DNA of 64,000 bases from UBA7803 sp040219935 (GCA_040219935.1 JAVJUA010000037.1:1-64000); one strand, 5' to 3'. Shown: positions 54,243 to 63,019, numbered from the stretch's first letter. Program-made: numbers and translations. The notes: generated from the letters alone by a model not told the origin.

Positions 54243-55450
54243 CTTCGCAATGCCTCCAAGGGTCCGATCTTCACGGCCCGCCACGCCGGGTACAGGCTCG
54301 CCACTGCGCCGAAGCCGAGGCTCATGCCCGCCACCAGCAGCAGGTCACCAGGCAGCAGCACGGGCACCAGCAGGCTGCGCATGCCGGCCAGCTCGACGCC
54401 CTGCGCCCAGCGCGACAGGTCGATGCCGTCGCCGAGCAGGACGATGACGCCCACGCCGATCGACAATCCCAGCGCGACGCCAGCGGCCATCACCAGCAGC
54501 GACTCCACCACCACCTGCGTGATCACGGCCGAGGCTCGCATGCCCAGCGCCCGAACCATGCCCAGCTCGCGGACTCGCTCCATGACGGCCGTGACCAGCG
54601 TGTTGACCAGGCCGAACACCAGCGCGCTCATCATGATCACGAACCAGATGTAGATCGCCATGTCAGCGAACGCGAACATGGCGGCCGCCTGCGGCTCCAG
54701 CTCCTCCCAGCGCAGCACGTCGATCCCGGCTTCGACGGCGCTGAGTCGGGCCACGGCCGGTGCCAGCTCGGGGTCCCGCTCGAGGCGTATCGACACCTCG
54801 GTGACGCCTGGTGCATCCAGCAGCGATTGCAGGAAGCCGATGCCGGTAAAGGCGAATGCTTTCTCGAGGCCCGTGCCGTCGGCGTCGAACAGGCCAGCCA
54901 CCCGGAACCCGGACTCCCGGTTCAGACCGTCTGCGCCCTGGGTGATGATCACCAGCCGATATCCCACCCCTGTCTCGAGTTGCTCGGCGAGCGCCCGGCC
55001 AAGCAGCAGGCGGTTGTCGGCGGCGCCAGCCAGGCCCTCGCCGCTGATCGAGACGTCGCCGAGGAATGAGATGTTCTCGCGCGTCGGATCCACACCCACG
55101 AGCTGAACGCCGCGGGTCTCGCGCTCGCTCATGATCACCGCCGGCACCCGAACCCGCGGCGCCCAGCCCTGAAGCTGGTCCGCCGGGATCGGCGGCTGCC
55201 AGTCCGGCCCCAGCGCGAAGCGCTTGTCGATGTTCGGATCGTCCAGATACCCCGGAGCCAGCAGCTTGATGTGGCCGGTGAGGTTGTCCACCGCCGCGTC
55301 ACGCATGTCCTGCTGGAATCCCCGGATCAGGCTGTTCATCACCGTGACCCCGCCCACGGCGACGCAGATGGCCGCCAGCAGCAGCGCGTTGCGGCGGCGG
55401 TGCCGCAGCAGGTTGCGGAAGCTGAGCTGAAGCAGCAGGTAGAGCGGCAC
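54239..55450 (-). CDS. FtsX-type ABC permease (LolC/E-like), third of three
   Basis: The 403-aa protein has an N-terminal helix after LSFRNLLRHRRRNALLLAAI, a periplasmic domain of about 200 residues, and three C-terminal helices (AIYIWFVIMMSALVFGLVNT, SLLVMAAGVALGLSIGVGV, LLLVAGMSLGFGAVASL), the four-span LolC/E/MacB plan. The cytoplasmic coupling helix MERVRELGMVRALGMR is present. It is more distant from the other two permeases than they are from each other. The GTG start is 3 nt after the preceding permease. Confidence 0.88.
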   Translation of the reverse strand: MPLYLLLQLSFRNLLRHRRRNALLLAAICVAVGGVTVMNSLIRGFQQDMRDAAVDNLTGHIKLLAPGYLDDPNIDKRFALGPDWQPPIPADQLQGWAPRVRVPAVIMSERETRGVQLVGVDPTRENISFLGDVSISGEGLAGAADNRLLLGRALAEQLETGVGYRLVIITQGADGLNRESGFRVAGLFDADGTGLEKAFAFTGIGFLQSLLDAPGVTEVSIRLERDPELAPAVARLSAVEAGIDVLRWEELEPQAAAMFAFADMAIYIWFVIMMSALVFGLVNTLVTAVMERVRELGMVRALGMRASAVITQVVVESLLVMAAGVALGLSIGVGVIVLLGDGIDLSRWAQGVELAGMRSLLVPVLLPGDLLLVAGMSLGFGAVASLYPAWRAVKIGPLEALRR

Positions 55451-55453
55451 GGC

Positions 55454-56686
55454 CTAAGCCAACGCCCGCAGCGCCTGCACCGGCCGCAGGCGCCGGATGC
55501 GCCAGGCCGGCACCGCCACCGCAACCTGCACGCCGACCAGCATGACCACCACGGCGACGACCGCCGCAGGGACGCTGAAGGACGGATACATGCGGTCTGG
55601 CAGGTTGTACCGGACGAGCACCTCTGCGGCATCGGCCGGCAGCGGGATGCCCACCTGGGAAAGCACCGCCACCGTCGCGGCGCCGGCCGCCAGGCCCAGC
55701 ATGACGCCCAGCAGGCCCAGCCACCAAGCCTCGATGCAGAGCTCCGTGGCGACGGCGCCGCGACGCATGCCCAGCGCCATCAACATGCCGAGCTCGGGGG
55801 TGCGTTCGAACACGGTCATCATGAAGGTGTTCACCACGCTGAAGGTGACGATCAGAGCCACCATGACGAAGAACAGCTGGGCGCCCACGCTTTTCAGCTC
55901 CACCGTCTGTCGCGCTTCCGGGAGCAGCGCCTGCCAGTCGAGCGCCGCGCGGCCGGGGCCGTCCAGGGCAGCCGCCACCGGCGCCGCTCTCCCCGCCCGG
56001 TCCAGGATCAGCACCAGGCTGTGCACCGCGTCCGGCGGCAGGTTCCAGGCCGCCCGGAAGTCGTCGATGGGAATCTGCAGCAGGGCGCGGTCGAGCGCGG
56101 GCTGGCCGGTTTCGAACAGCCCCACCACGGTAGCCGCCGAAGCAGCCACCCCGCCCTCCAGAGCGGCACCCAGGATGACCACCTCGTCGCCGACCGCAGC
56201 GCCGAGGTTGCGGGCCAGCATTTCGCCGAGATAGGCCTGCGCAGGGGCGCCATCCAGATAGCGGCCCGCCACGGTAGCGGCCGGCAGCGTCGACGCCGCG
56301 GCTTCGTGCTGCGGACTGACGCCCATGACCTGAACCCCCAGGCTGCGCTCACCGACCGATACCAGGCCGAACGCCGCGGCACGCGGCAGCGCCGCCACCA
56401 CCCCGGATGCAGCGACCGCCTGAGCCCGCAGCGCCGGGTCGGCAGCGAGCCAGTGTTCGACGCTGGGGTCGTCCTGATAGGCCGGGTGCTGCAGCTGCAC
56501 GTGGCCGGTGAGCAGCCGCGCGGCGTTGTCCACCATCACCTCGAAGCTGCCGTCCTGCATCGACATGGCGAACACCAGTAGCCACACCGCAAAGCCGATG
56601 CCGCCTGCAGTCAGCCAGGTGCGACGGCGGTTGCGCCACAGGTTGCGCCAGGCCAGCCCCCAGAGGGTGATGGATCCGACCTTCAT
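55454..56686 (-). CDS. FtsX-type ABC permease, second of three (paralogue of first)
   Basis: The 410-aa permease has the same plan: N-terminal helix after LAWRNLWRNRRRTWLTAGG, a periplasmic domain, three C-terminal helices and the coupling segment FERTPELGMLMALGMRR. It shares the WRNLWRN-RRTWLTAGG N-terminus, the periplasmic SVGERS(L/F)G(V/A)QV-G block and the LVTFSVVNTF helix with the permease just upstream, so the two come from duplication. The ATG overlaps the preceding stop (ATGA). Confidence 0.9.
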   Translation of the reverse strand: MKVGSITLWGLAWRNLWRNRRRTWLTAGGIGFAVWLLVFAMSMQDGSFEVMVDNAARLLTGHVQLQHPAYQDDPSVEHWLAADPALRAQAVAASGVVAALPRAAAFGLVSVGERSLGVQVMGVSPQHEAAASTLPAATVAGRYLDGAPAQAYLGEMLARNLGAAVGDEVVILGAALEGGVAASAATVVGLFETGQPALDRALLQIPIDDFRAAWNLPPDAVHSLVLILDRAGRAAPVAAALDGPGRAALDWQALLPEARQTVELKSVGAQLFFVMVALIVTFSVVNTFMMTVFERTPELGMLMALGMRRGAVATELCIEAWWLGLLGVMLGLAAGAATVAVLSQVGIPLPADAAEVLVRYNLPDRMYPSFSVPAAVVAVVVMLVGVQVAVAVPAWRIRRLRPVQALRALA

Positions 56687-57936
56687 GCCGCCGCCCGCAT
56701 GGCATCGACGACGTTCAGCCGACGCAGCCGCCAGGCCGGGAGGGCTGCTGCCAGCTGCGTGCCCACCAGCATCACCAGCGGCGCGGTCAGCAGCGCCTGG
56801 ACCGTGAAGGTCGGATACAGCCGCGTTGGCAGATACATCTCGGTGGCGAGCCGCTCCATGTCGGCACCGAGAAAGATGCCCACCCGGGACAGCCAGGCGA
56901 TCAGCAGCGCCGCCGCGGCCACGCCCACCGCACTGCCCAGGCCCCAGAGCAGCGCCGCTTCCCACTGCAGCATGGCCATCAGCCGGTAGGGCCGCAGGCC
57001 CATGGCCATCAGCACGCCGAACTCGCGGGTTCGTTCGTAGACGGTCATGACGAACGTGTTCACGACGCTGAAGGTGACCAGAATCATGATCAGCCAGTAG
57101 AACAGCGCACCGCTGATCCGGTCGACCTCGATGGCCTGGTGCAGCTCCGGCAGCAGGTCCTGCCAGGTACGCACCGCCAGCGGCTCGGCATCAGCGACCG
57201 CTTCCGGCACCGCAGGCCAGGTTGGCGGCAGCGCGCGCTGCAGCGCCGCCGCCACCGCGTCGACGCTGGCGCCACGCTCGGCCCGGATCACCAGCCGATG
57301 TGCGCCAGCCTCGAGGTCGAACGCCTGCCGCACGTCGGCGATGGGCGCCAGCAGCAGCGCGCGGTCGAGCTCGGCGATGCCGGAGCGGAACAGCCCGACC
57401 ACGGTCAACGCCAGGGCGGCGACGCCACCCTCCAGGCCGCTGCCCAGCACCACCACCTCATCGCCGACGCCGACCCCGAGATTCTTCGCCAGCGCCGCCC
57501 CGAGCACGCCCTCCTGCGTGGCCGAGAGCAGCCGCCCCTCGAAGATCTGCTTCGCCAACGTCACAACGCCCGCCTCCGCCCCCGGATCGATGCCAATCAC
57601 CTGGGCGCCGAAGCTGCGTTCCCCCACCGACGCCAGGGCATAGGCCTCCGCCCGCGCAGCTACCGCAGCCACGCCGGGCTCGGCGGCGACCCGCGCCGCC
57701 AGATGGTCGGCATCGTCGATCGCGTGCTCCAGCCGCGGGTCGTCCAGGTACCGGCGATGCTGCACCTGAATCTCGCCGGTCAGCAGCGAAGTGGCCGTCT
57801 GCTCCATGGTGGCGTAGCTGCCGAGCTGCACGCACATGAAGGCCACCACCAGAAACACGGCGAATGCGACGCCGCCCGCGGTGAGCCAGGTGCGTCGTCC
57901 GTTGCGCCACAGGTTGCGCCAACCCATGCGTAGCAT
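56683..57936 (-). CDS. FtsX-type ABC permease, first of three
   Basis: The 417-aa permease starts MLRMGWRNLWRNGRRTWLT and has one N-terminal and three C-terminal membrane helices flanking a periplasmic domain that carries YALASVGERSFGAQVIG. The coupling motif is YERTREFGVLMAMGLRP. Its start overlaps the LolA-like stop by one base (TGATG). With its paralogue it probably makes a heterodimer on the single ATPase dimer, and the third permease may form an alternative complex. Confidence 0.9.
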   Translation of the reverse strand: MLRMGWRNLWRNGRRTWLTAGGVAFAVFLVVAFMCVQLGSYATMEQTATSLLTGEIQVQHRRYLDDPRLEHAIDDADHLAARVAAEPGVAAVAARAEAYALASVGERSFGAQVIGIDPGAEAGVVTLAKQIFEGRLLSATQEGVLGAALAKNLGVGVGDEVVVLGSGLEGGVAALALTVVGLFRSGIAELDRALLLAPIADVRQAFDLEAGAHRLVIRAERGASVDAVAAALQRALPPTWPAVPEAVADAEPLAVRTWQDLLPELHQAIEVDRISGALFYWLIMILVTFSVVNTFVMTVYERTREFGVLMAMGLRPYRLMAMLQWEAALLWGLGSAVGVAAAALLIAWLSRVGIFLGADMERLATEMYLPTRLYPTFTVQALLTAPLVMLVGTQLAAALPAWRLRRLNVVDAMRAAA

Positions 57937-58688
57937 CAGGGAGCAGATCCGCTGCGCAGCGCGAACAGGGTGAACAGCTCGTCGTCCAGGCCGATGTCGA
58001 ACCGCGCCGCCTGGTAGCTCACCTCCGTGTAGCGGTCGGCCTGGTCGAGCGGCGTCATGCGCATCAGGGTGGCGAAGGTGCGGCCGCCCAGCTCGCCGAT
58101 CTCCAGCGCCTCCATGCGCTTCAACGCCACCAGATCCTGATCGTAGAAGGTGTGGGAGAGCAGCACGTGGTCGTCCCGCAGCACCAGCACCTCCTTACCC
58201 CACACCACCGGCGCGTTGTCCTCGGGCACCGCCTCGATGGTATAGACCTGATGCCCGTCCCGGACCTCCTGCCCGGCCAGCGTCAGCTCGTAGTGGTGCA
58301 GCAGCTTGTCGCTGCGGGACAGGTCGTTGTAGGAGAAGTCGGAGCCGGCCCAGCTCTGGGACATGAGGCTGAACGGCAGGCGGATGGTGCGATTCAACCG
58401 TGGCGTGAACGTCCACATGCTGTCGCCACGCTTGAGGGTGGCGTTGCCGGCGTCCCGGGCCGGCGCGGTGAAGCGGATCAGCGCGTCCTCACGGCCCCGC
58501 GTCCACGCCACCAGGCTCGACGTGCGCTGCCAGTCCGGCCGTTGGATGGTCATGGTCATCTCGGCATAGGAGGTGGTGCCGCGCACCAGATCCAGGGCAC
58601 CGGCCACCAGCGTGCGGGCATCGGGCTCGGCGGCGGACGCCCCGGCGGCGGCCATGAGCCCCAGCAACGCCAGAGACCATCGAAGCAT
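57936..58688 (-). CDS. LolA-like outer-membrane lipoprotein-sorting protein
   Basis: This is a 250-aa periplasmic carrier of the LolA/LolB-fold COG2834 type. It has a signal peptide (WSLALLGLMAAAGASA, cut near AAEP) and a beta-rich domain with YAEMTMTIQRPDW, LVAWTRGREDALIRFTAP and DSMWTFTPRLNRTIRLP. The last is the usual signature of 'outer membrane lipoprotein-sorting' proteins linked to ABC permeases, and not of true LolA. GGAGG lies 7 nt before the ATG. It is the first gene of the operon and should bind a lipid or lipoprotein in the periplasm. Confidence 0.85.
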   Translation of the reverse strand: MLRWSLALLGLMAAAGASAAEPDARTLVAGALDLVRGTTSYAEMTMTIQRPDWQRTSSLVAWTRGREDALIRFTAPARDAGNATLKRGDSMWTFTPRLNRTIRLPFSLMSQSWAGSDFSYNDLSRSDKLLHHYELTLAGQEVRDGHQVYTIEAVPEDNAPVVWGKEVLVLRDDHVLLSHTFYDQDLVALKRMEALEIGELGGRTFATLMRMTPLDQADRYTEVSYQAARFDIGLDDELFTLFALRSGSAP

Positions 58689-58752
58689 TGACAACCTCCG
58701 CTGCGATCGCGAAAGTTATACTTGCTCTAAATATTGACTCTGTCAAATCCCT
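58689..58752. promoter_or_regulatory. Divergent promoter/operator between the export operon and tetR
   Basis: This 64-bp AT-rich gap has a perfect palindrome TTGAC-TCT-GTCAA at 58734-58746 and GCGATCGC at 58703-58710. On the minus strand the palindrome supplies a consensus TTGACA (58746-58741), but the best TATAAC-like -10 (58720-58715) is 20 nt away. A TATACT at 58717-58722 may serve tetR. The palindrome is a likely TetR operator covering the operon promoter. Confidence 0.5.
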
Positions 58753-59394
58753 ATGACCGAACCCGCCTCATCGAGCCCGCTGCCGCTGCGGGAACGCAAC
58801 AAGCAGCGGGCCCGACGGCGGCTGCTGGCCGCCGCGCGAGCCCTGCTCGACGAGCATGGCTACCGCCGCGCCACCATGCGCCAGATCGCCGAGGAAGCGG
58901 GCGTCAGCCACCAGACGCTGTACAACTACTTTCCCACCAAGGCCCAGCTCCTGCAGGCGCTGCTGCTCGACGACGTCGGCGGTCTGGTGGACGAGGTGGA
59001 CGCCGCCATCGCCCGCTACGAGGACGAGCGCTCGACGCTCCACGATACGCTGATGGCCATCCACCGCCTGCGCTTCCAGGTCGCCGAGGCCGGCGACCGC
59101 GAGCTGTGGCGGGTGGTCAGCCTCGACCTGCTGGAGCGGCAGCCTGGCACTGCCGACCTCATCGCCCTGATCGACAGAGGGGCGCTGACCCGGCTGGCGC
59201 GGCTGCTGGCGCTGGCCCGGCAGCGTGGCGAGCTGCGCGCCGACGTCGATACCGCCACCCTGGCCGAAATCGTGTTTGCGGTGGGTCAACACGCCGCCAG
59301 CCGCTTTCTGCTCGACCCGGACAGTGAGGCCGACGGACTGCTGGCCATGCTCGACCGCCAGACGCGCCTGCTACTGACCGCCCTGGCCCGCTGA
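58753..59394 (+). CDS. TetR-family regulator
   Basis: This 213-aa repressor-type protein has an N-terminal DNA-binding domain (about 15-62), with the helix-turn-helix MRQIAEEAGVSHQTLYNYFPTKAQLLQAL, and a helical ligand domain. It is divergent from the six-gene export operon with a shared 64-bp control region, so it probably represses that operon in response to a hydrophobic ligand. Its 3' end overlaps the convergent DUF3089 gene by 24 bp. Confidence 0.9.
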   Translation: MTEPASSSPLPLRERNKQRARRRLLAAARALLDEHGYRRATMRQIAEEAGVSHQTLYNYFPTKAQLLQALLLDDVGGLVDEVDAAIARYEDERSTLHDTLMAIHRLRFQVAEAGDRELWRVVSLDLLERQPGTADLIALIDRGALTRLARLLALARQRGELRADVDTATLAEIVFAVGQHAASRFLLDPDSEADGLLAMLDRQTRLLLTALAR

Positions 59395-60540
59395 CTCGCG
59401 CGTCAGGTAGCTGCTGATGCGCGACGCCACGTTGTTGCGGATATCCATGTGAAACAGCGGATAGTCGAGGCCGTGATAGTTCGTGCCGCCGGCCAGGCCG
59501 GCCAGCGCCCTGAACGGGCCGTCTTCCTGGTGGCTGACGTACAGCACCCCGTCGCCGCACCGGGCGCTGACCAGGTTGGGCAACGGCGCCCCCAGAGGCG
59601 GGAACGTCACGCCGGTGGCGGCATCGTCCCCCAGGAACTCGATCTGAAACCGGCCGCTGGGGGGCACGCCGCCGTCATGCTCGGCGGCCGGCGCCGAAGC
59701 GCCCTCCGGCAGCCAGCTCAGCGGGTTGACGCAGACGTTGCCGGCCCGCTCGGGCTCCGGCTCGGCGCGCTCGCTCATGGTGTCCCAGTGCACGGCGCAG
59801 TGCAGGGCGGTGGCGTCGGCGCAGATGCCGATGTCGGGCATGCCGGCGAACTCGGCGCCGGCCAGACCGCCGCCGATCAGGTAGGCGGCCACCATGCGCT
59901 CGCGCAGCGGCGTGCCGTGGATGCGCTCGCGCAGCAGCACCACCCCGTGATGGGTGCCCTGGCTGTGGCTGGCGATGACGAACGGCCGGCCCTGGCTGAA
60001 GTGCTCGATGAAGTGATCGAAGGCGCGCGCCACGTCCTCATAGGCGAAGCGCATGACGGCGGTACGGGTATCGGCATCGGCGCTGATGTAGGTGAATATG
60101 CTGGCTTCCCGGTAGCGGGGCGCGTAGACGTCGCAGCAGCCGTTGTAGGCGCTGGCCTGGTTGGCCATCATCCAGCGGGTGTTCTCCTCGGTGATGCTGT
60201 CCGGATCCAGGGGCGACGTCCACGTGGCGCCGTTCAGAAACCCGGTGGGGTGGATGAAGAACACGTCCACGTCGGGCCGGACGGCCGGGTCCCGGGCAGC
60301 GACGCCTGCCGGTACCAGATCAGCGAGGTCGTTCGTGCCCGGCAGCGCAGCCCAGGATGACGCGTCCGCGTAGTCGGGGGCCGGCGCGGCGCGCCCCGGG
60401 TCGAATGGCTGGTCCGGCGCCCCGAACCAGAAGCCGATGGTCATCTTCACCAGGGCGCCGTTGCCGGTGGCAAACAGAACCACCACGCCCACGACCAGGA
60501 GCAGCGCGAGCGCCACCAGAATCCTCATCAGCCATTTCAA
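59371..60540 (-). CDS. DUF3089 alpha/beta-hydrolase-like membrane-anchored protein
   Basis: The 389-aa protein has an N-terminal anchor (ILVALALLLVVGVVVLFA), then a DUF3089 domain with DVFFIHPTGFLNG, the nucleophile-elbow-like ASHSQGTHHG near residue 190 and PLFHMDIRNNVASR at the C-terminus. The serine hydrolase fold is plausible, but the substrate is unknown. The TTG start is chosen because GAGGAGG is 8 nt upstream; the next in-frame ATG is four codons later. It is convergent with tetR. Confidence 0.85.
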   Translation of the reverse strand: MKWLMRILVALALLLVVGVVVLFATGNGALVKMTIGFWFGAPDQPFDPGRAAPAPDYADASSWAALPGTNDLADLVPAGVAARDPAVRPDVDVFFIHPTGFLNGATWTSPLDPDSITEENTRWMMANQASAYNGCCDVYAPRYREASIFTYISADADTRTAVMRFAYEDVARAFDHFIEHFSQGRPFVIASHSQGTHHGVVLLRERIHGTPLRERMVAAYLIGGGLAGAEFAGMPDIGICADATALHCAVHWDTMSERAEPEPERAGNVCVNPLSWLPEGASAPAAEHDGGVPPSGRFQIEFLGDDAATGVTFPPLGAPLPNLVSARCGDGVLYVSHQEDGPFRALAGLAGGTNYHGLDYPLFHMDIRNNVASRISSYLTRESAGQGGQ

Positions 60541-60649
60541 GGCGTCAGCCTCCTCAGTGCACGGGGAGACGCCCGAACGGCCGAGCCGGGCGTTGCCGCG
60601 GACGATACCGCACAACGCCGGCCCGGCGCACGGTCAAGGATTGCTGCGA

Positions 60650-60874
60650 TCAGCCTCCGGATCCGGCCGCAAGCGCCTGGACGTCGGCCGGGTACAGCGC
60701 CCGGCCGCCGATGGCCCAATCGCCGCCCTCGAACTCCTGGATGCGCACCCAGGTCACGCTGCGCATGCCTTCTCCTTCGACTTCGAGCATGGCCCGCGTC
60801 ACCTTGTCGATCAGGGCCTCCTTCTGCTTCGGGCTGAAGACGTCCTTGATGACGTCGATGGTTACGAGTGGCAT
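60650..60874 (-). CDS. 4-oxalocrotonate tautomerase family protein
   Basis: This 74-aa small enzyme has the invariant Pro2 after the initiator Met (MPLVTIDVIKD), which acts as the catalytic base in tautomerases, then FSPKQKEALIDKVTRAML and SVTWVRIQEFEGGDWAIGG. The C-terminal region is typical of the DmpI/YwhB-like group. GAGGGAGAAAC lies just before the ATG. The substrate is unknown. It is 11 nt downstream of the cupin gene and transcribed with it. Confidence 0.88.
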   Translation of the reverse strand: MPLVTIDVIKDVFSPKQKEALIDKVTRAMLEVEGEGMRSVTWVRIQEFEGGDWAIGGRALYPADVQALAAGSGG

Positions 60875-60885
60875 AAGTTTCTCCC

Positions 60886-61251
60886 TCAGTTTTCCAGTTG
60901 GCTCTTCAGATGCTCGACCACTTCGCGCATCGGTCCGCTCGGGCTGAACTCGATCGCTTCGTAGTCTTCGTCGACCCAGACGGTGTGTCCGGGGGGCCAG
61001 TAGTAGGCGTCCCCGGCGCGCACCACCTCTTCGCTGCCGTCGGCGTAGCGAACGTGAATCGACCCCTTTACCACGGTGCCCCAATGCGGGCACTGGCAGA
61101 GGTCGCCGGCCAGGCCCTTGAGCAGGGGCGTGGCATCGGCCCCCTTGGGGAACCGGATTCGCGCCACGTTCAGGTCGGACCAGTCGTGGGACTGGATGCA
61201 GATGCCGCCGGACTGCAGACGGACCGGCAGGTTGGTCAGTGGTTGCTTCAT
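60886..61251 (-). CDS. Cupin-domain protein
   Basis: This 121-aa single cupin has the barrel signature CQCPHWGTVVKGSIHVRYADG, then VRAGDAYYWPPGHTVWVDED. Only some of the usual metal histidines are present (H in CPHWG, H in PPGHT), so the metal-binding set is incomplete or unusual, with two nearby cysteines. The function is unknown. It pairs with the tautomerase gene, suggesting a small enolic or aromatic-acid step. It is divergent from the downstream regulator. Confidence 0.85.
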   Translation of the reverse strand: MKQPLTNLPVRLQSGGICIQSHDWSDLNVARIRFPKGADATPLLKGLAGDLCQCPHWGTVVKGSIHVRYADGSEEVVRAGDAYYWPPGHTVWVDEDYEAIEFSPSGPMREVVEHLKSQLEN

Positions 61252-61400
61252 CTCGGCCTCCGTGAAGTGACCGCCGCAGGCACTTGCCGGCGGCGTGGCC
61301 GCAAGCATTCCGCACCCTGCCCCGCCGCGCTTGCAGAAAGCCTGTAGAGGCCATGGAGATGTGGAGCAGACGCCGTCGTGGAAGGAGTATCCTCGGCGCC

Positions 61401-62933
61401 ATGATCTATCGATTCGGATCGTTCGAACTCGATACCGTCCGCTTCGAGCTGCGCCTCGACGGCGCCGTGCGGCCGCTGGAGCCGCAGGTCTACGCGGTGC
61501 TGGCGCTGCTGATCGAGAACCGGGAGCGTCTGATCAGCGTCGACGAGCTGATCGACAAGGTGTGGAACGGCCGGCCGATCTCCGACGCCGCCGTCTCGAG
61601 CCGGATCAGGTCGGCGCGTCAGGCGCTCGGCGACGACGGCACGCGCCAGCAGTACATCCGCACCCTGCCCCGACGCGGATTTCGGTTCGTGGCCGAGGTG
61701 CGGGCAGCGCGGGAGGCCGAACCCACCCTGCTGCCGGTGGAGCCGGCGGCGAGGCCATCCATCGCCGTGCTGCCCTTCACCCTGCTCGCAGCCCCGGGGC
61801 CCTACGCCACGATCGCCGACGCGGTGCCCCACGAGCTGATCTCCGAACTCGCCCGGCAGCGGTGGCTGTTCGTGACCGCGCGGGGATCTTCGTTCAGGTT
61901 TCGCGGCCCGGAGGTGGACCTTGCCGAGGCGGGGCGCCTGCTCGGGGTCCGCTACTGTCTCGGCGGCTTCGTGGAGATCGCCGGCGACCGGCTCACCGTG
62001 GCCGTGGAGCTGGTGGACGTGCGCGACGGCGGTGTGGTGTGGGCTGACCGGTTCTCCGGCGCCGTGGATGAGGTGCACGACTTCCGGGCGCAGATTCTGG
62101 CCCGCATTCTGGCGGCGCTGGAGATCCGCATCCCGCAGCACGAGGCCGATCGCGCCCGGCTCAGCGTCAGCGACAGCCTCGATGCCTGGGCCGCCTATCA
62201 CGTCGGGCTGCAGCACATGTTCCGCTTCAACAGCAGGGACAACCGGGCGGCCAGTGAGCTGTTCGGCCAGGCGCTGGCGCAGGACCCCCATTTTGCGAGG
62301 GCGTGCGCCGGCCTGTCATTCGTTCACTTCCAGACGGCCTTCATGGGCCAGGCCGACGACCCCGACGGCGAGATCGCGCTGGCGCGGCGCTACGCGGAGC
62401 GGGCTCTCGACCTCGACCCCCTGGATCCGTTCGTGAACTTCGCAATGGGGCGGTCGTACTGGCTGGAGGGCGATCTCGACACCGGCCTTGGCTGGCTGCA
62501 GCGCGCGACGGCCATCAGCCCGAACTACGCCCAGGGCATCTACGCGCTGGCGTGGACCGAGACGCTGGCCGGCGACACGGCCCAGGGCCGTGCCCACGTC
62601 GACCTCGCCATGCAGCTCAGCCCCATCGATCCGCTGCACTACGCGATGCTGGCGACCCGGGCGCTGACGCACCTGATGCAGCGCGAGTACGGTGACGCTG
62701 CCAGGTGGGCAAATCGCGCCGCGCACTCACCGGGTGCCCACGTGCTGATCGCCATGATCGCGGCCGCCGCCAACGCCCTGGCCGGCGATGAGGCCCAGGC
62801 GCGCGCCTGGGCCCGCAACGTGCGCAAGCGCGACCCGAGGCTCGGCCGGGAAAACTTCTTTCGCGCCTTTCCCATGCGCAGCGCGCCGCATCGGGCCGCC
62901 ATCGCAGCCGAGCTGGCACGCCTCGGCCTCTAG
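61401..62933 (+). CDS. Soluble CadC/OmpR-type wHTH regulator with TolB-like and TPR domains
   Basis: The 510-aa protein has an N-terminal winged helix (about 5-97, IYRFGSFELDTVRFELRLDG, with RTLPRRGFRFVAEV at the wing). A TolB N-domain-like segment follows (about 115-230, RPSIAVLPFTLLAAPGPYATIADAV, broken here, and GVRYCLGGFVEIAGDRLTVAVELVD), then TPR repeats (about 265-500). Unlike CadC and ToxR it has no membrane segment, so the signal should be cytosolic. It resembles adenylate-cyclase-linked HTH-TolB-TPR regulators but lacks the cyclase. The ATG has GGAAGGAG about 12 nt upstream. It is divergent from the cupin/tautomerase pair, a possible target. Confidence 0.87.
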   Translation: MIYRFGSFELDTVRFELRLDGAVRPLEPQVYAVLALLIENRERLISVDELIDKVWNGRPISDAAVSSRIRSARQALGDDGTRQQYIRTLPRRGFRFVAEVRAAREAEPTLLPVEPAARPSIAVLPFTLLAAPGPYATIADAVPHELISELARQRWLFVTARGSSFRFRGPEVDLAEAGRLLGVRYCLGGFVEIAGDRLTVAVELVDVRDGGVVWADRFSGAVDEVHDFRAQILARILAALEIRIPQHEADRARLSVSDSLDAWAAYHVGLQHMFRFNSRDNRAASELFGQALAQDPHFARACAGLSFVHFQTAFMGQADDPDGEIALARRYAERALDLDPLDPFVNFAMGRSYWLEGDLDTGLGWLQRATAISPNYAQGIYALAWTETLAGDTAQGRAHVDLAMQLSPIDPLHYAMLATRALTHLMQREYGDAARWANRAAHSPGAHVLIAMIAAAANALAGDEAQARAWARNVRKRDPRLGRENFFRAFPMRSAPHRAAIAAELARLGL

Positions 62934-63019
62934 GGACATGGCGGCCGAGCGAGCCGCTTGCCGGCCCGGCCGCGGGGCGGGTACTGTGCCGCGACCGTCG
63001 CTTCGCCGTAGGAACCGCC

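Noticed and set aside
52288..59394. Calling the export operon a true LolCDE/LolA system
   Set aside because: The carrier is of the COG2834 type and not true LolA, there are three permeases and a barrel, and a TetR control; the essential Lol genes are expected elsewhere.
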